Shown here piece after piece: positions 11,201 to 19,842 of a stretch of 64,000 nt of DNA. The notes beneath the pieces are model-generated. The model was not told the origin of the DNA. It made no database searches and worked only from the letters and a program-made list of their open reading frames with translations. Position 1 is the first letter of the stretch, and each line of letters starts with the position of its first letter. The DNA comes from Cellulophaga lytica DSM 7489 (GTDB taxonomy: Bacteria; Bacteroidota; Bacteroidia; Flavobacteriales; Flavobacteriaceae): contig NC_015167.1 in the NCBI RefSeq assembly GCF_000190595.1, forward strand, positions 2,097,501-2,161,500, given 5' to 3'. The translations under genes and the position numbers were made by a program.

Positions 11201-14200
11201 AATGGGCGGGAATTATGCGTCCAATGAGTAGTACAAATTTTGAGCAAGCCAATGTAGAGTTTGTTCAGTTTTGGGTTTTAGATCCTTACGTAGATGGGGA
11301 AACCACAAGTTCTGGTGAATTGGTATTTAACATTGGTAATATATCTGAAGATATTTTAAAAGATGGTAAAAAGCAATATGAAAATGGTTTGCCAGGTATA
11401 TCTAGCAACGATTTAGTTTCTGAAACATCATGGGGTAAAGTACCAGCAACACAGTCTCTTGTTTATGCTTTTGATGCAGAAGAAAACAACAGAACATTAC
11501 AAGATTTAGGGTATGATGGTTTAAGTGATTCAGATGAAACATCAATTTTTACAAATAACCCTGCAGATGATCCTGCTTTAGATAATTATGAGTATTACCT
11601 AAATAAAGAAGGTAGTATTTTAGAGCGTTACATAAATTACAACAATCCGCAAGGCAACTCTCCTGTACAGGTAACCAATACAAACAGGGGTTCTACTACA
11701 TTGCCAGATGTAGAAGATATAGATAGAGATTTAACAATGAATACTGTAAACAGTTATTATGAATACAGAATTCCTATTAAGCCTAACACTACTATTAATG
11801 ATAAGTATGTAACTGATATTAAAGAAGGCCAAACGCCAACTTTACCTAATGGTTCTGTTTTAAATAGAAGATGGATACAGTATAAAATTCCGTTAAGTGA
11901 TTTTACAGATGCCATTGGAGGTATTACAGATTTTAGATCTATTAGTTTTATGCGTATGTATTTAACTGGTTTTTCTGATGATGTTGTAATGCGTTTTGCA
12001 ACTTTAGATTTAGTTAGGGGTGACTGGCGTACTTATACAAAATCTTTAGAGCCAGATGTAGATAATAATCCTGATGATGATGGCACTTTTGTAGATGTTG
12101 CAACAGTTAATATTGAAGAAAACAATACAAGATCACCAATTATTTATGACTTGCCTCCAGGTTTGCGTAGAGAGCAACTTAATAATAACAATACTATTGT
12201 ACAGCAAAATGAACAATCACTATCATTTAAAATAGAAAACTTAGAGTCTCAGGATTCTAGAGGTGTATTTAAAAATGTAAATATAGATGTAAGACAATAT
12301 GAGCGTCTTAAAATGTTTATTCATGCAGAAGAAATTTTAGAAACCGATTTTCCAGATGGAGAAAGACCTTTGGTTGGTTTTTTAAGGCTAGGTACAGATT
12401 TTAGTGAAAACTTTTACCAAATAGAAGTTCCTTTAGAGTTTACTGCTCACGGAGAAAGTGACAGGGAAAAGATTTGGCCAGAGGATAACGAGATACTTAT
12501 AGAGTTGTCAGACTTAAACAAAATAAAGTCCTACGGTATAGCTGGGCAAACTTTAAGTCAAATAAACTATTATGAAATTATAGACGGTGAAGTTGTTCCT
12601 GTAAATGAGTTTGATGCTCGTGAGCCTGGAGTAATGCGTATAGGTTTAAGAGGTAACCCATCTTTAGGTAGTATACGTAGTATGATGGTGGGTGTAAAAA
12701 ACACTAGTGATGCTGCTGCACGTGGAGAGGTTTGGTTTAATGAGTTGCGTTTGGCTGGTTTAGATAGCAATGGTGGCTGGGCAGCAATTGGTGCCGTAGA
12801 TTTAAATCTTGCAGATTTTGCAGATGTTTCTGTTACAGGAAGCAAAAGTACATCTGGTTTTGGTGGTATAGATCAAATGCCAAATGAACGTGCCAGAGAA
12901 GATGCAATGTCTTATGATGCTGTTACAAATATTAACCTGGGGCAGTTGTTACCTAAAAAGCTAGGTATACAATTACCATTTAATTACGGAATATCTGAGC
13001 AGTTAATTACGCCAGAGTTTGATCCAGTTTATGATGACTTAAAGTTAGAGGATAGAATTGCAGCTGCACAAACAAAAGAAGAAGCAGATGCTATAGAAGA
13101 ACAAGCAGAAGATTACACAAAAAGAACAAGTATAAACTTTATTGGTGTGCGTAAAAATAGAGGAGAAGAGGCAGATGCTAATTTTTACGATGTAGAAAAC
13201 TTTACCTTTAATTATTCATACAATGAGGTAAACCATAGAGATTTTGAAATTGCTAAATTAAAAGACCAAAATGTGGTTGCTGGTTTAACGTATGCTCATA
13301 ATTTTGAACCAGTAGAAATAGCACCTTTTGCTAAAAAAGATTCATTATTTACAGGTAAATATTTAAAATGGTTAAAAGACATCAATTTAAATTTATTACC
13401 AACAAGCATAGCAGTTAACTCAAATATAAATCGTCAGTTTAATCAACAACGTTTTAGAGATGTTGTAGAGCCAGGTGTAGATGCTTTAGCTTTGCCAGAG
13501 CTACAACAACGTAATTATATGTTTAACTGGCAATACAATATAAATTATAACTTAACTAAATCATTACGTTTTAATATATCTGCTTCAAACAACAATATAA
13601 TACGTAATTATTATAAAGATGATATAGGAGTAGATATAGATGATCAATTAAATATTTGGGATGGCTTTTTTGATATAGGAGAGCCAAACAGACACGCACA
13701 ACAGTTTGAGTTAAATTATGATATTCCGTTTAATAAAATACCAGCTTTAGATTTTATTAATGCGCAATATGTTTACACAAGTAATTTTGACTGGCAACGT
13801 GGTGGAGATGCTTTAAAAGAGGTAGCTGGTGAAGATATTAATAGAATACAAAACGCAAGTACACATACAATAGCAGCAAACTTAACTATGCAAAAATTGT
13901 ATGATATGGTTGGGTTAAAAAAATCTAAAGGCAAATCTCAATTAACAACAACTCGCCAAGATAAAGCTGGTAATACGCCTAAAGCAAAAAATGGCGGATT
14001 TGGAAAAATTGCCACAGATTTAATTACAATGGTTAAGCGTGTAAACTTTAATTATACAGAAACTAGAGGTAAACAATTACCGGGTTATACAAACTCAATT
14101 GGTTTTGTAGGAACAACTAAACCTAGTTTAGGATTTGTTTTTGGTAGTCAAGAAGATGTACGTTATGATGCTGCTAAGAGAGGTTGGTTAACAACATTTT

Positions 14201-15333
14201 CAGAATTTAATGAGCAGTTTGTACAAGAAACAAATAGACAGTTAGATATTACTGCGGTTGCAGAACCAATTAAAGATTTAACTATAGATATTACAGCAAA
14301 CAGAAACTTGTCTGAACGTTACCAAGAAAATTTTTCAGTTGCATTTGAAAATGGAGAGTATGAGTATCAAAACCTTTTAGGAAACAATTATGGGAATTTT
14401 GGTATCTCTACAATGATGATAAAAACAGCTTTTACAAAAAGTGATGAGTTTGAGTCGACTACTTTTGATCAGTTTAAAGAAAATAGGTTAGTTATTGCCA
14501 ATCGTTTAGCAGGTAATACAGGAGCTAGGGATGCAGAAGGTTACCCAGAGCGTTACGGTAAAACTAGTCAGAATGTATTATTGCCTGCGTTTATTGCTGC
14601 TTACACAGGGCAAGATGCATCAAAAGTAAAGTTAGGAGCATTTAGAAACTTTCCTATTCCTAACTGGAGATTAAAGTACACAGGTTTAATGCGTGTAAAT
14701 TGGTTTAAAGAAAAATTTAAGCGTTTCTCTATTAGTCACGGTTATAGGGCTTCATATAACATCAACTCTTTTCAAACTAATTTAGAAAGAGAAAATACAA
14801 CTATAGATCCTGAAACTCAAGATTTCTTACCAGAGAATATTATGGCAAACGTTGTGTTAACAGATCAATTTAACCCATTGGTTCGTTTAGATTTTGAAAT
14901 GAAGAACTCTATGAGTGTTGTTGCAGAGCTACAAACAATGAGGGCTTTAACAATGAGTTTTGATAATAACTTACTTACAGAGCTTAATAGTAAAGATTAT
15001 ACTGTTGGTTTAGGGTATAGGTTTAAAGATGTAAACTTTGTTACCAATATAGGAGGAGATAAAATGCGTTTTAAAGGAGATTTAAACTTAAAGTTAGATG
15101 CTACTTTAAAGGATAATATTACCATTATTAGAAACTTAGAGTTAAATAATAATCAAATTACATCGGGTCAAAATGTGTTTTCATTAAAGTTTGGTGCAGA
15201 TTATGCGTTAAGCAAATCGTTAGAGGTTGCTTTCTTTTATGATCATTCGTTCTCTAAATTTGCAGTTTCAACTGCATTTCCGCAAACTACAATTAATACA
15301 GGTTTTACATTTAAGTATAACTTTGGTAACTAA
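8215..15333 (+). CDS. sprA: SprA, outer-membrane translocon of the type IX secretion system / gliding motility
   Basis: Giant outer-membrane beta-barrel (known as a 36-strand barrel in Flavobacterium johnsoniae) that forms the T9SS conduit; needed for gliding and adhesin secretion. 2372 residues, in line with the roughly 2400 typical of SprA. The start is a TTG six bases after the ruvA stop: it is the only start that keeps the signal peptide (hydrophobic LLIICVLFLGAPTFAFA, cleavage before QDGE), and no ATG precedes that region. The middle contains SprA-type blocks such as YVDDFEGAQSLIDIRSSLGW, and the C-terminus ends in an amphipathic beta-strand with aromatic residues (GFTFKYNFGN). Close coupling to ruvA suggests co-transcription. 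No frameshift was seen over 7.1 kb. Confidence 0.95.
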   Translation: MKTGAKKNLSPLYRLLIICVLFLGAPTFAFAQDGEEQEQDSTKTGVALGKITLPNPNSIVSKYTYDPDLDKYVYSEKVGEFNISYPIYLTPDEYFELARKEGMKNYFKEKADAFSGKKAGSEEARKNLLPNFYVNNNFFQSIFGGNTIEVIPTGSVAMDLGVIWQKNDNPSLSPRQRTNTSFDFDQQIQLSMLGKIGERLQVSADYNTEATFDFQNLVKLDYTPTEDDIIQKIEVGNISMPLNSSLITGAQSLFGVKTQLQFGKTLVTAVLSEQRSQNNTVVAQGGGTVEEFSFTALDYDEDKHFFLAQYFRDNYDAALENYPYIRSQVQITRLEVWVTNRRQETLNVRNVVAIQDLGESNTDQTRIGKSGGAPAGFFNASAAGNLPLNNANDYDPALIGNGGALTSQIRDIATVQAGFNVSGYTVNQGFDYTILENARKLDVGKGEYTFHPQLGYISLSQRLSNDEVLAVAFQYTYQGNVYQVGEFANGGLEATSVSAGATPVVENNTLVLKLLKSNITAVQDPIWDLMMKNIYNTGAYQLSQEDFKLNILYTDPTPRNYITPVAEGAGSGWPTTPKPLQERILLDVFNLDRLNAYNDVQSGGDGFFDYVEGLTIDSQNGNIIFTKVEPFGEYIFDELGGGVYDVDNDQGYNDNQKKYVYRNMYSRTKSAALEDADKNKFIIKGKYKSQGINGIPIGAFNVPRGSVRVTAGGRQLQEGIDYTVNYSAGTVQILDPSLEASNTPINISVENNAVFGQQTRRFTGVNVEHQFNEKFVLGGTFLNLNERPLTQKSSYGVEPVNNTMFGLNGNFSTEIPFLTRLVNKLPNIDTDVPSNLSIRGEVALLKPNSPKNANFEGETTTYVDDFEGAQSLIDIRSSLGWYLASTPLEFADPSGQLYGSSPDDTENLRNGFGRAKMAWYSIDRLFYSNQRPSGINDNDISLNATRRVFIDEVFPKVEIAQGQSTTQGTLDLAYYPNLKGPYNNNADFNTTAPEDKWAGIMRPMSSTNFEQANVEFVQFWVLDPYVDGETTSSGELVFNIGNISEDILKDGKKQYENGLPGISSNDLVSETSWGKVPATQSLVYAFDAEENNRTLQDLGYDGLSDSDETSIFTNNPADDPALDNYEYYLNKEGSILERYINYNNPQGNSPVQVTNTNRGSTTLPDVEDIDRDLTMNTVNSYYEYRIPIKPNTTINDKYVTDIKEGQTPTLPNGSVLNRRWIQYKIPLSDFTDAIGGITDFRSISFMRMYLTGFSDDVVMRFATLDLVRGDWRTYTKSLEPDVDNNPDDDGTFVDVATVNIEENNTRSPIIYDLPPGLRREQLNNNNTIVQQNEQSLSFKIENLESQDSRGVFKNVNIDVRQYERLKMFIHAEEILETDFPDGERPLVGFLRLGTDFSENFYQIEVPLEFTAHGESDREKIWPEDNEILIELSDLNKIKSYGIAGQTLSQINYYEIIDGEVVPVNEFDAREPGVMRIGLRGNPSLGSIRSMMVGVKNTSDAAARGEVWFNELRLAGLDSNGGWAAIGAVDLNLADFADVSVTGSKSTSGFGGIDQMPNERAREDAMSYDAVTNINLGQLLPKKLGIQLPFNYGISEQLITPEFDPVYDDLKLEDRIAAAQTKEEADAIEEQAEDYTKRTSINFIGVRKNRGEEADANFYDVENFTFNYSYNEVNHRDFEIAKLKDQNVVAGLTYAHNFEPVEIAPFAKKDSLFTGKYLKWLKDINLNLLPTSIAVNSNINRQFNQQRFRDVVEPGVDALALPELQQRNYMFNWQYNINYNLTKSLRFNISASNNNIIRNYYKDDIGVDIDDQLNIWDGFFDIGEPNRHAQQFELNYDIPFNKIPALDFINAQYVYTSNFDWQRGGDALKEVAGEDINRIQNASTHTIAANLTMQKLYDMVGLKKSKGKSQLTTTRQDKAGNTPKAKNGGFGKIATDLITMVKRVNFNYTETRGKQLPGYTNSIGFVGTTKPSLGFVFGSQEDVRYDAAKRGWLTTFSEFNEQFVQETNRQLDITAVAEPIKDLTIDITANRNLSERYQENFSVAFENGEYEYQNLLGNNYGNFGISTMMIKTAFTKSDEFESTTFDQFKENRLVIANRLAGNTGARDAEGYPERYGKTSQNVLLPAFIAAYTGQDASKVKLGAFRNFPIPNWRLKYTGLMRVNWFKEKFKRFSISHGYRASYNINSFQTNLERENTTIDPETQDFLPENIMANVVLTDQFNPLVRLDFEMKNSMSVVAELQTMRALTMSFDNNLLTELNSKDYTVGLGYRFKDVNFVTNIGGDKMRFKGDLNLKLDATLKDNITIIRNLELNNNQITSGQNVFSLKFGADYALSKSLEVAFFYDHSFSKFAVSTAFPQTTINTGFTFKYNFGN

Positions 15334-15447
15334 TTTTTACTTCAGTTTTGTAAGTGTTTTACTGGTAAATATTAAGTAGCTGTTTTAAAAAGAATTATTT
15401 CTTGTAATTTTTCAAAATAAATAATTTTCAAATCATTTTTTATCTGT

Positions 15448-15455
15448 TACATTTG
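15448..15455 (+). promoter_or_regulatory. -7 promoter element of gcvH
   Basis: TACATTTG followed by C, an exact TAnnTTTG match 25 bases before the gcvH ATG, in the 147-base gap after sprA. No well-spaced TTG was seen. Confidence 0.5.
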
Positions 15456-15480
15456 CTGCATTAATTAAAATGATACTAAA

Positions 15481-15861
15481 ATGAACATACCATCAGAATT
15501 AAAGTATACTAAGGATCACGAGTGGGTTAAAATAGATGGCGATGTTGCCACTGTAGGAATTACAGATTTTGCTCAGGGTGAGTTAGGAGACATTGTTTAT
15601 GTTGAGGTAGAAACACTAGATGAGACCTTAGATAAAGATGAGGTTTTTGGTACTGTTGAAGCCGTTAAAACTGTTTCAGATTTATTTTTGCCATTATCAG
15701 GAGAAATAATTGAGTTTAATGAGTCTTTAGAAGATGAGCCAGAAAAGGTAAATACAGATCCTTATGGAGATGGTTGGATGATTAAAATTAAAATTAGTGA
15801 TGCTTCACAGGCACAGGAATTAATGTCTGATGCTGATTATAAAGATTTAATTGGTGGTTAA
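15481..15861 (+). CDS. gcvH: Glycine cleavage system H protein
   Basis: Lipoyl carrier that shuttles the aminomethyl group between the P, T and L proteins of glycine cleavage. 126 residues, normal length. The lipoyl-attachment block is [20 protein letters not shown]; the modified residue is Lys63. N-terminal [20 protein letters not shown] is canonical. The P and T proteins are not nearby, as is common in Bacteroidota. Its last codons overlap the start of the following VanZ-like gene, indicating translational coupling. Confidence 0.96.
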   Translation: MNIPSELKYTKDHEWVKIDGDVATVGITDFAQGELGDIVYVEVETLDETLDKDEVFGTVEAVKTVSDLFLPLSGEIIEFNESLEDEPEKVNTDPYGDGWMIKIKISDASQAQELMSDADYKDLIGG

Positions 15862-16246
15862 AAAGCCAATTTATACCATATTATTTATAAGCTGGGTAGT
15901 GTTAATTACATTACTCAGCTTATTTTCTTTCAGTAATACAGATCTTCCTTCTGTTAAAATACCATATATAGATAAGCTAGTACATTTCACTTTTTATAGT
16001 GTAGCCACATTACTTGGTGTGTTGTCTTTAAAAGATTTTTTTAACATAAAAAAAGTTAAAACATTAATTATTTGGTATTTAGCCTTTATTTTAATTGTAT
16101 ATGGCATAATTATTGAGATATTACAGCACACAATCACCGTTACCAGAAGCGCAGAATTTTTAGATTTTGTAGCCAATACAATAGGTGTTTTTGTAGGATT
16201 ATTTGTTGCAAAGCAACTTTTTTTAAAAGAAAGAATATTAAAATGA
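15854..16246 (+). CDS. VanZ-like family membrane protein
   Basis: About 130 residues with four predicted membrane segments. Family-type motifs: [11 protein letters not shown] in the second segment, GIIIEILQ in the third, and the R...[15 protein letters not shown] ending. The VanZ family includes a teicoplanin-resistance protein, but most members have unknown function. The start must be non-ATG: GTG at 15854 or TTG at 15851, both inside the last codons of gcvH (overlap 8 or 11 bases). The gcvH-vanZ pair is recurrent in Flavobacteriia as far as I recall; no functional link is established. Confidence 0.8.
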   Translation: MVKKPIYTILFISWVVLITLLSLFSFSNTDLPSVKIPYIDKLVHFTFYSVATLLGVLSLKDFFNIKKVKTLIIWYLAFILIVYGIIIEILQHTITVTRSAEFLDFVANTIGVFVGLFVAKQLFLKERILK

Positions 16247-16307
16247 AAAAATTAATTGCTTAATTAGATAATATTTATTTAAATTAGCGAACACTAAATT
16301 AAAACCT

Positions 16308-17030
16308 ATGGAACCAAAGAAAAATCCACAAGCTGACTTAACAAAAAACAGCAGTCTTTATTTTGCAATAGGACTGGCTCTTGTTATGTTTATAGTTTGG
16401 CGTGCACTAGAGTACAAAAAATACGATGAAGATAATACATACGACATTACACAGAATGTTGATGATATGTTAGATGAAGAAGTTCCAATGACAGAACAGA
16501 TTAAAACTCCACCACCTCCACCACCACCACCAGCAGCACCAGAAGAAATTGCTGTTGTTGAAGATGATGTAGAAGTAGAGGAATCTGTTATTCAGGATAC
16601 TGAGTCTGATGAGGAAGAGGAAGTAATGGATGTTGAAGATGTTGTTGAAGAAGAAGTAGAAGTAGATGTAGATGTACCTTTTTCTGTAATTGAAGATGTT
16701 CCAATTTTTCCTGGATGTGAAAAAGTAAAGAAAAAAGGAGCTAAGGCTTTAAGAGATTGTTTCAACGAAAAAATGAACAAGCACATTAGAAAGCATTTCC
16801 AATATCCAGAAATTGCTCAAGAAATGGGTATTCAGGGTAGAGTAAGTGTACGTTTTGTTATTCAAAAAGACGGTTCTATTGGTCAAGTTCAAATGCGTGG
16901 TCCAGATAAAAACTTAGAAAAAGAAGCTGCCAGAATTATTGGTAAACTTCCTAAGATGACTCCTGGTAAGCAAAGAGGTAGAGCTGTACGTGTTCCATTT
17001 AGTTTACCTATTACATTTAGATTACAATAA
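16308..17030 (+). CDS. TonB-family energy transducer (paralog 1)
   Basis: Transfers proton-motive energy from ExbB/ExbD to outer-membrane TonB-dependent receptors. 240 residues. A single membrane anchor lies at about residues 17-35 (LYFAIGLALVMFIVWRAL). A short proline run (eight Pro in a row, about residues 69-76) follows. A strongly acidic Glu/Asp/Val linker runs to about 130. The C-terminal TonB domain begins near VIEDVPIFPGCEKV and contains GIQGRVSVRFVIQKDGSI and the final strand VRVPFSLPITFRLQ. It is followed by two tandem hairpin terminators and then a paralog that shares the C-terminal domain. Neither exbB nor exbD is adjacent. Confidence 0.9.
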   Translation: MEPKKNPQADLTKNSSLYFAIGLALVMFIVWRALEYKKYDEDNTYDITQNVDDMLDEEVPMTEQIKTPPPPPPPPAAPEEIAVVEDDVEVEESVIQDTESDEEEEVMDVEDVVEEEVEVDVDVPFSVIEDVPIFPGCEKVKKKGAKALRDCFNEKMNKHIRKHFQYPEIAQEMGIQGRVSVRFVIQKDGSIGQVQMRGPDKNLEKEAARIIGKLPKMTPGKQRGRAVRVPFSLPITFRLQ

Positions 17031-17056
17031 GCAAATACGCTTAAAAATATATAAAA

Positions 17057-17088
17057 AAAATCCGAACCAATTAGGTTCGGATTTTTTT
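17057..17088 (+). terminator. Rho-independent terminator after tonB paralog 1
   Basis: Perfect 8-bp stem TCCGAACC / GGTTCGGA (17061-17068 and 17074-17081), extended by flanking A and T runs, loop AATTA, followed by a 7-T tract. Confidence 0.9.
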
Positions 17089-17112
17089 ATTCTTTTTTTT
17101 CTGTAAAAAATT

Positions 17113-17141
17113 AAACCCCAAGCTATTGCTTGGGGTTTTTT
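17113..17141 (+). terminator. Second tandem terminator between the two tonB paralogs
   Basis: Stem AAACCCCAAGC / GCTTGGGGTTT with a 4-base loop (TATT) and a T tract, about 25 bases after the first terminator. Together they insulate the second tonB gene and argue against a start for that gene upstream of 17141. Confidence 0.9.
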
Positions 17142-17190
17142 GGTATACTATTTGTGTTTTAACATAATTGTAACAAATAAAAATAGTATT

Positions 17191-17991
17191 ATGAAAACAA
17201 ACACAGAAAATTCTGTTGGTTTCCACGGCAATGGAAACAACAGAGCGTCTACCAATGCAACTCCAAAAAAGAGTAAGCACGATGCAAATTTACGAAAAAA
17301 CAGCTTCTTAAACTTTCAAATTGGTTTAGTTGTGGCAATGGGCTTAGTTTATTTGGCTTTAGAGTCTTCTTATGCATTTGTAGAAGAAAATACTACTAAG
17401 CCAGTAGTGCAAGAGAGAGAAATGGTGGAGTACCACCCAGACCTTAATAATTTTAAAGTAGAAGAGGATAAACCAAAAGTTAAGGTTTTGGCAAAAACAG
17501 TGGTAAATCCTGATAAAATTAAAATTACTCCAGATAATGCAGTTGAGGATTTTACAGATTTTATAGACGATACTGAGTCAGACCCAGAAGAACCTGTAGC
17601 AGTTAGTAGCATTGTAGAACATAAAATTATAGAAGATCCAATAATTCCTTTAGATGTTGTTGAGGAGGTTCCAATATTTCCTGGTTGTGAAAAAGTAGCT
17701 AAAGAAAAAAGAAAGGACTGTTTTAATGAAAAAATGCAAAAGCACGTTAAACGCTATTTTAGGTATCCAGATGCAGCAATAGAAATGCGAGAGCAAGGTA
17801 GGGTAAGTGTAATGTTTAAAATTGGTACAGATGGCATGGTAAAAGATGTTCAAATGAGAGGTCCGTCTAAAATATTAGAAAAAGAAGCACAACGCATTAT
17901 TTCTAAGTTGCCACAAATGACTCCGGGTAAGCAAGGGAAAAGCAATGTTGTAGTACCTTATTCAATACCAATTAATTTTAAATTGGAATAG
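17191..17991 (+). CDS. TonB-family energy transducer (paralog 2)
   Basis: 267 residues starting at ATG 17191 (MKTNTENSVGFHG); an earlier in-frame start would begin inside the upstream terminator. Membrane anchor at about residues 37-55 (FQIGLVVAMGLVYLALE). The linker is Asp/Glu/Lys/Val-rich with no polyproline run, unlike paralog 1. The C-terminal TonB domain closely matches paralog 1 (VPIFPGCEKVAKEKRKDCFN, MREQGRVSVMF, EKEAQRIISKLPQMTPGKQ), consistent with local duplication. It ends before a strong terminator. The partner receptor is unknown. Confidence 0.9.
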   Translation: MKTNTENSVGFHGNGNNRASTNATPKKSKHDANLRKNSFLNFQIGLVVAMGLVYLALESSYAFVEENTTKPVVQEREMVEYHPDLNNFKVEEDKPKVKVLAKTVVNPDKIKITPDNAVEDFTDFIDDTESDPEEPVAVSSIVEHKIIEDPIIPLDVVEEVPIFPGCEKVAKEKRKDCFNEKMQKHVKRYFRYPDAAIEMREQGRVSVMFKIGTDGMVKDVQMRGPSKILEKEAQRIISKLPQMTPGKQGKSNVVVPYSIPINFKLE

Positions 17992-18012
17992 TGTTAATTG
18001 TCTATCAATATT

Positions 18013-18046
18013 AGGTCTGCTTATGGTAAATAAGCAGGCCTTTTTA
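18013..18046 (+). terminator. Terminator after tonB paralog 2
   Basis: Stem AGGTCTGCTTA / TAAGCAGGCCT (one G-U pair) around a 7-base loop, followed by five T. It separates the tonB pair from the cox block. Confidence 0.88.
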
Positions 18047-18094
18047 TTTGTATTGGGTAAAAATTTTAACAAAAATATAAACCTTCATAATTGG

Positions 18095-18125
18095 TTGTAA
18101 AGAAATCATTTAGGTTATATCTTTG
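18095..18125 (+). promoter_or_regulatory. Promoter of the cytochrome oxidase biogenesis block
   Basis: TTG at 18095-18097 (-33), a 20-base spacer, then TATCTTTG at 18118-18125 (-7), followed by C. Both elements and the spacing fit the flavobacterial consensus. It is 19 bases upstream of the cyoE ATG. Confidence 0.7.
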
Positions 18126-18144
18126 CAGTCCATAAAAAATAAGA

Positions 18145-19044
18145 ATGAAAACTGCGGTTGGTACAGTAAAAGAAGCTACAGATGTTTCGGCATTTGCAGA
18201 TTTTAAAGAAATAACAAAGGCGAGGCTAGCTGTAAGTGTAGTTTTTTCTTCAATAGCTGGTTATTTCTTAGGCGCAGATAAAATAGATTTTACAGTACTA
18301 TTACTTTTAGCTTTTGGCGGTTACTGTATGGTAGGGGCATCAAATGCATTTAATCAAATTATAGAAAAAGATTTAGATGCGTTAATGAACCGTACAAAAA
18401 ACAGACCTATTCCTTCTGGTAGAATGACGGTTACAACGGCATCTGTAGTGGCAATAGCTATGACCATAGCGGGTATTGTTTCTTTGTATTTTGTAAATCC
18501 AAAGACAGCAATGTTTGGAGCAATATCAATATTTTTATATACCTGCGTTTATACACCGTTAAAAACCATTACTCCGTTAGCGGTTTTTGTAGGGGCTTTT
18601 CCTGGGGCAATACCTTTTATGCTGGGTTGGGTTGCAGCAACTAATGAATTTGGAATAGAACCGGGGACGTTATTTATGATTCAGTTTTTTTGGCAATTTC
18701 CTCACTTTTGGGCTTTGGGTTGGATGTTAGATGAAGATTATAAAAAAGGAGGATTTAAAATGTTGCCAACCGGTAAAAAAGACAAAGGAACAATTATTCA
18801 GATAATAATGTATACGGTTTGGATGATGTTAATTTCTGTAGTGCCTGCTTTTGGTGTTACTGGAACATTACAATTATCTGTAGTGGCAGCCGTAATTGTA
18901 TTTATAATGGGTGGCGTAATGTTGTTTTTTGCTTTTCGTTTGTTTGATAATAGAGACAATGCATCTGCAAGAAAATTAATGTTGGCCAGTGTTACTTATA
19001 TTACACTTATGCAAGTGGTATATGTGGTAGATAAGTTTGTGTAA
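18145..19044 (+). CDS. cyoE: Protoheme IX farnesyltransferase (heme O synthase)
   Basis: Integral membrane UbiA-type prenyltransferase that adds a farnesyl group to heme B, producing heme O for heme-copper oxidases (also called ctaB). 299 residues with about nine membrane segments. The two Asp-rich substrate motifs are NQIIEKDLDALMNRTKNRP and MLDEDYKKGGFKMLP. It is the first gene of the oxidase block and has a clear promoter; subunit III follows after 56 bases. No heme A synthase (ctaA) is in the window. Confidence 0.95.
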   Translation: MKTAVGTVKEATDVSAFADFKEITKARLAVSVVFSSIAGYFLGADKIDFTVLLLLAFGGYCMVGASNAFNQIIEKDLDALMNRTKNRPIPSGRMTVTTASVVAIAMTIAGIVSLYFVNPKTAMFGAISIFLYTCVYTPLKTITPLAVFVGAFPGAIPFMLGWVAATNEFGIEPGTLFMIQFFWQFPHFWALGWMLDEDYKKGGFKMLPTGKKDKGTIIQIIMYTVWMMLISVVPAFGVTGTLQLSVVAAVIVFIMGGVMLFFAFRLFDNRDNASARKLMLASVTYITLMQVVYVVDKFV

Positions 19045-19100
19045 TAAAATAGTAGTGGGCAACTATAATATTGCCTTATAAAATAAATAAGTTTTACTAA

Positions 19101-19682
19101 ATGGATTTAACTCATAAGTCAGAAAAACAAAAATCAGACAATGCTAAAAAAATGATGCTTTGGTTTGGTATTGTTAGTTTAATTATGGCATTTGCGGGAT
19201 GGACAAGTGCTTACATTGTTAGTAGTTCTAGAGAAGATTGGTTAAAAGATTTTGATTTGCCATCTGCTTTTTTCTGGAGTACTTTAATTATTGTAGTAAG
19301 TAGTATTACATACTTTTTAGCTGTACAAGCAACTAAAAAAGATAAAAAGTCACAAGCAACCATATATTTGTGGACTACTTTAGTGTTGGGTATAGCTTTT
19401 ATAATATTACAATTTGTTGGTTTTTCTCAGTTAATAGGGAATGGTTTTTACTTTACAGGACCAACAAGTAGCATAACAATGTCTTATATATTTTTAATTG
19501 CTGTAGTACACGTTGCTCACGTAGTAGCCGGACTTGTATCTTTAATAGTGGTAATAGTTAACCAAATTAGAGGTAAGTACTCATCTACAGAGGTTAATGG
19601 TTTAGAAATTGGAGCAACCTTTTGGCATTTCTTAGATTTGTTATGGGTTTATTTAATCTTGTTTTTCTATTTATATCGATAA
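19101..19682 (+). CDS. Cytochrome c oxidase subunit III (short form)
   Basis: 193-residue five-helix subunit III of a heme-copper oxidase. Diagnostic residues: N-terminal KKMMLWFGIVSLIMAFAGW, the helix VVHVAHVVAGLVSL (equivalent of the usual GfHxxHV motif but with Ala for Gly before the second His), and FWHFLDLLWVYLI at the C-terminus. It is followed after 160 bases by a second, longer subunit III. Having two differing copies side by side is usual in Flavobacteriia; the functional split between them is not known from the sequence. Confidence 0.9.
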   Translation: MDLTHKSEKQKSDNAKKMMLWFGIVSLIMAFAGWTSAYIVSSSREDWLKDFDLPSAFFWSTLIIVVSSITYFLAVQATKKDKKSQATIYLWTTLVLGIAFIILQFVGFSQLIGNGFYFTGPTSSITMSYIFLIAVVHVAHVVAGLVSLIVVIVNQIRGKYSSTEVNGLEIGATFWHFLDLLWVYLILFFYLYR

Positions 19683-19721
19683 TAAATAGAAATAAAGTTA
19701 ATTTCAGTTAAAATTTGGTTT

Positions 19722-19749
19722 TTGTATAGCCGAAAAAAATGTAAATTTG
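19722..19749 (+). promoter_or_regulatory. Internal promoter before the long subunit III gene
   Basis: TTG at 19722-19724, a 17-base spacer, then TAAATTTG at 19742-19749 followed by C. This is a full -33/-7 match; it implies a 5' leader of about 85 bases before the ATG at 19843. Confidence 0.7.
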
Positions 19750-19842
19750 CGAAACTTAATTAGACTTAAGGTTTATTTAAGTGTTTTTTAAAAATAATAG
19801 AGCGTAGTTAAGCGTTCTTAGTTTATAAATTTTAAATTGTAT

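Noticed and set aside
16243-16263. Six-codon ATG frame (MKKLIA) just after the VanZ-like gene
   Set aside because: Too short to support as a peptide and without a regulatory context; ends before tonB paralog 1.
16500-16680. Polyproline and acidic stretch in tonB paralog 1 as assembly artefact or frameshift
   Set aside because: The frame stays open, the C-terminal domain is intact, and Pro-rich linkers are normal in TonB proteins.
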